Assembly (NCBI GenBank): GCA_037444075.1
Contig: JBBIND010000086.1
Location: 1-15,947 of the forward strand
DNA length: 15,947 nucleotides
Origin: JBBIND01 sp037444075
GTDB taxonomy: Bacteria > Acidobacteriota > Terriglobia > Bryobacterales > Bryobacteraceae
Direction of reading: 5' to 3'
Under the pieces are notes generated by a model. That model ran no database searches. It saw only the letters and a program-made list of their open reading frames with translations, and was not told where the DNA came from. Position numbers and translations under genes: made by a program. Shown in pieces: positions 14,476 to 15,947 of this stretch (position 1 is the stretch's first letter; the number at the start of each line of letters is the position of its first letter).

Positions 14476-15858
14476 TCAGAGTTGCTGCACCAGCATGAGC
14501 GCGTAGTAGCCCATGAGGCAGATGGTGAGCACGGAAGCGCTCCACAGAGCCCAGGTAATCCAACGCCGGGGCACGACCTCCGCGGGCAGCCGCCGGTAGC
14601 GCAGGTAGAGCGCGCTCACCGCTATCGGAGTGAGCATGATGGCTTGCGCCACGCCCCCCGCCTTCACCATGGACACAGGCGACTGAATCACCAGGAACAT
14701 CCCCGCCGCGCTCGCCGCCAGGCCTACTACAAACCCGTTTCGATAGCGCAGCCGCGCCCGGTAGTCGCCCGCCTCAAAGCAGCCCAGCAGCCGGCACAGG
14801 TCCGCCCCCACGCGCGCTTCGGAGGCGGTGGCCGCGAAAATGGTTCCGTAGAGCGTCACGAGCGCGCCGATGAGAAACGGCCACAGTGCCCAAGGGCCGA
14901 GCGTCTCCGTGTACATGTTGGAAAGCACGGGGATCATGTCCTTGGCCGCCGGGACCAGGTTCCGCGTGTGCAGGATGCCCGCTCCCAAAAGGTAGAACGC
15001 CGCGGTCGCCACGGTGTAAATGAACATGGACGCGAGGATGTCCACATGCATCACGCGCGACCAGCCTAAGGCCCGCAGGCGCCATGCCGGGCCTGATTCG
15101 CGCCGACCGGTAAACCGGGCGTACCCTTTTTCAACGCACCAGTAAGGGTACATGAACAACTCGGAGGCGCCCACGCCCGTGATGCCGAATACCGCGATGG
15201 CCGTGGTCAGCCCGCCCTCCGGCAACTGGAACTTCAACCCATCCAGCACTTGGGCCCAGGAGAAATCCTCCGGCCGGCGCGTCAGCACCAGGGCGGCCAG
15301 GAAGGTGAGCATCGTAAACAGGGCTACTTTGAGGGTGGCCAGCCGCTCGATGCGTTCATAACCTCCACCCAACAGGAGCACCAGCGTCAGCGCCAATAAA
15401 AGAACCACCCAGACGGTGACCGGCACGGCAGGATAAAGCTGGTTGAGCACCTGCGCCACGCCGCCGAACATGGCGCCGACCTGAAACCGCGTCATGCAGA
15501 TCATCAGCAGCCATCCCCAAACCACCCAATTGACCTTCCAGCGGGGACCCGGGAGGTAGTTCATGCCCGCCAGGCCCGTTTGGCCGGTGGCGATGCTGTA
15601 GCGCCCGAGTTCCGCCTGAATGGCGGGCTTCAGGAAACAGCTCAGGACGATGACCCACAAAGCGGCATAGCCGACTTCGGCGCCGAGCGTGGTAGTGGCG
15701 ATCAGTTCCCCGGACCCGACGATGGAAGCCGCCAGGATCATGCCGGGGCCAATGCGGCGCAAAGTAGGCAACAATCCCTGAGGCGGCTCGGCTACTTCGT
15801 CGGCGTGATATGCATAGGGGTCGCGAACCTCGGTGTTCGTCGGCGCGGTGGTTGACAT
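14476..15858 (-). CDS. NRAMP-like (LeuT-fold) transporter lacking canonical metal-site motifs
   Basis: Predicted 460-residue membrane protein with about 11 hydrophobic helices after a polar N-terminal tail of some 30 residues. The first helix begins GPGMILAASIVGSGELIATT (37-56) and aligns in pattern with NRAMP helix 1. The DPGN metal-binding tetrad is replaced by about G48-S-G-E51. In the region of helix 6 the MPH motif is absent and ITGVGASELFMYPYWCVEKG (226-245) is found. NRAMP proteins carry Mn2+/Fe2+ with protons. With both motifs changed, the substrate here may differ (another ion or an organic solute). The ATG at 15858 lies 10 bases after TATACA. GGAG is only 1 base before the ATG, too close to act as a normal ribosome site. 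Confidence 0.82.
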   Translation of the reverse strand: MSTTAPTNTEVRDPYAYHADEVAEPPQGLLPTLRRIGPGMILAASIVGSGELIATTTLGAEVGYAALWVIVLSCFLKPAIQAELGRYSIATGQTGLAGMNYLPGPRWKVNWVVWGWLLMICMTRFQVGAMFGGVAQVLNQLYPAVPVTVWVVLLLALTLVLLLGGGYERIERLATLKVALFTMLTFLAALVLTRRPEDFSWAQVLDGLKFQLPEGGLTTAIAVFGITGVGASELFMYPYWCVEKGYARFTGRRESGPAWRLRALGWSRVMHVDILASMFIYTVATAAFYLLGAGILHTRNLVPAAKDMIPVLSNMYTETLGPWALWPFLIGALVTLYGTIFAATASEARVGADLCRLLGCFEAGDYRARLRYRNGFVVGLAASAAGMFLVIQSPVSMVKAGGVAQAIMLTPIAVSALYLRYRRLPAEVVPRRWITWALWSASVLTICLMGYYALMLVQQL

Positions 15859-15868
15859 TCTCCGTTAC

Positions 15869-15874
15869 TGTATA
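15869..15874 (-). promoter_or_regulatory. -10 element close to the NRAMP-like gene start
   Basis: On the minus strand TATACA (15874-15869) lies 10 bases before ATG 15858, which would give a leader of about 3-4 bases. A TTGCTC is found 15 bases upstream, a poor -35. Moderate evidence only. Confidence 0.35.
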
Positions 15875-15896
15875 GGTTTGTCCCGCCGGGAGCAAC

Positions 15897-15926
15897 GCGG
15901 CGCCGGCGCTTGCGGCGCCGGCGCTT
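15897..15926. repeat. 15-base perfect tandem repeat, two copies
   Basis: GCGGCGCCGGCGCTT occurs twice head to tail (15897-15911 and 15912-15926). Each copy contains the self-complementary GCGCCGGCGC. It lies upstream of the NRAMP-like gene's predicted promoter, outside any coding region I can support. Confidence 0.85.
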
Positions 15927-15947
15927 GACATGGCCGGCCGGTTCGCT

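Noticed and set aside
14461..15493. A 14-base direct repeat CCTGAAACCGCGTC at 14461 and 15480
   Set aside because: In a 16-kb GC-rich window about one such match is expected by chance, and one copy is inside the transporter coding sequence.
1..15947. Defence system, CRISPR, prophage, transposon or RNA genes
   Set aside because: I looked on both strands for spaced repeats, transposase or integrase motifs, cloverleaf tRNAs and rRNA sequence and found none; the window reads as ordinary metabolic chromosome.

Overview
The window reads as a chromosomal stretch of a GC-rich Gram-negative bacterium. The gene types, and my recognition of several proteins as Solibacter/Bryobacter-like, point to Acidobacteriota (order Bryobacterales). 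That placement is from memory of the families, not from a search. A 60-base run of N flanked by duplicated sequence shows that this is a draft scaffold. I see no rRNA, tRNA, CRISPR array, insertion sequence, integrase or phage gene. No gene-free stretch reaches 300 bases; the longest are about 250 bases (1347-1597) and about 220 bases (4428-4650).

Left part (1-4650): an exported TPR protein (minus strand) is divergent from a two-gene transporter unit (plus strand). That unit is a sodium:solute symporter overlapping an APC-family amino-acid permease by 8 bases. A 70-residue charged protein follows, with a helical N-terminus and an AT-hook-like RGRPP core. It has its own promoter-like sequence and a foldable leader.

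Centre (4994-9733): a tight minus-strand unit runs from an SDR oxidoreductase resembling dihydropteridine reductase, to pterin-4a-carbinolamine dehydratase, to a secreted two-domain enzyme. The last joins an AmiE-like serine hydrolase (beta-lactamase fold) to an exo-N-acetylmuramidase of the NamZ/DUF1343 family. The scaffold gap breaks this last gene. Removing the N run and one copy of the 73-base duplicated flank restores one 772-codon frame exactly. The SDR is divergent from a MEMO1-type (AmmeMemoRadiSam system B) protein that carries an extra N-terminal domain. Their promoters appear to share one symmetric -10 element.

Right part (9739-15947): a type I sulfatase, a 55-codon remnant that joins the first and last residues of an amidohydrolase, an aldehyde dehydrogenase, a nitroreductase-family flavoprotein, a membrane-anchored FkbM-type methyltransferase, and an NRAMP-like transporter lacking the canonical metal-binding motifs.

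The most interesting points are the AmiE-NamZ fusion (both steps of peptide and MurNAc release from the wall in one polypeptide), the paired pterin-recycling candidates, the amidohydrolase internal deletion, the MEMO fusion, and several genes whose start codon lies only 6 to 12 bases after a -10 element, suggesting leaderless transcripts.
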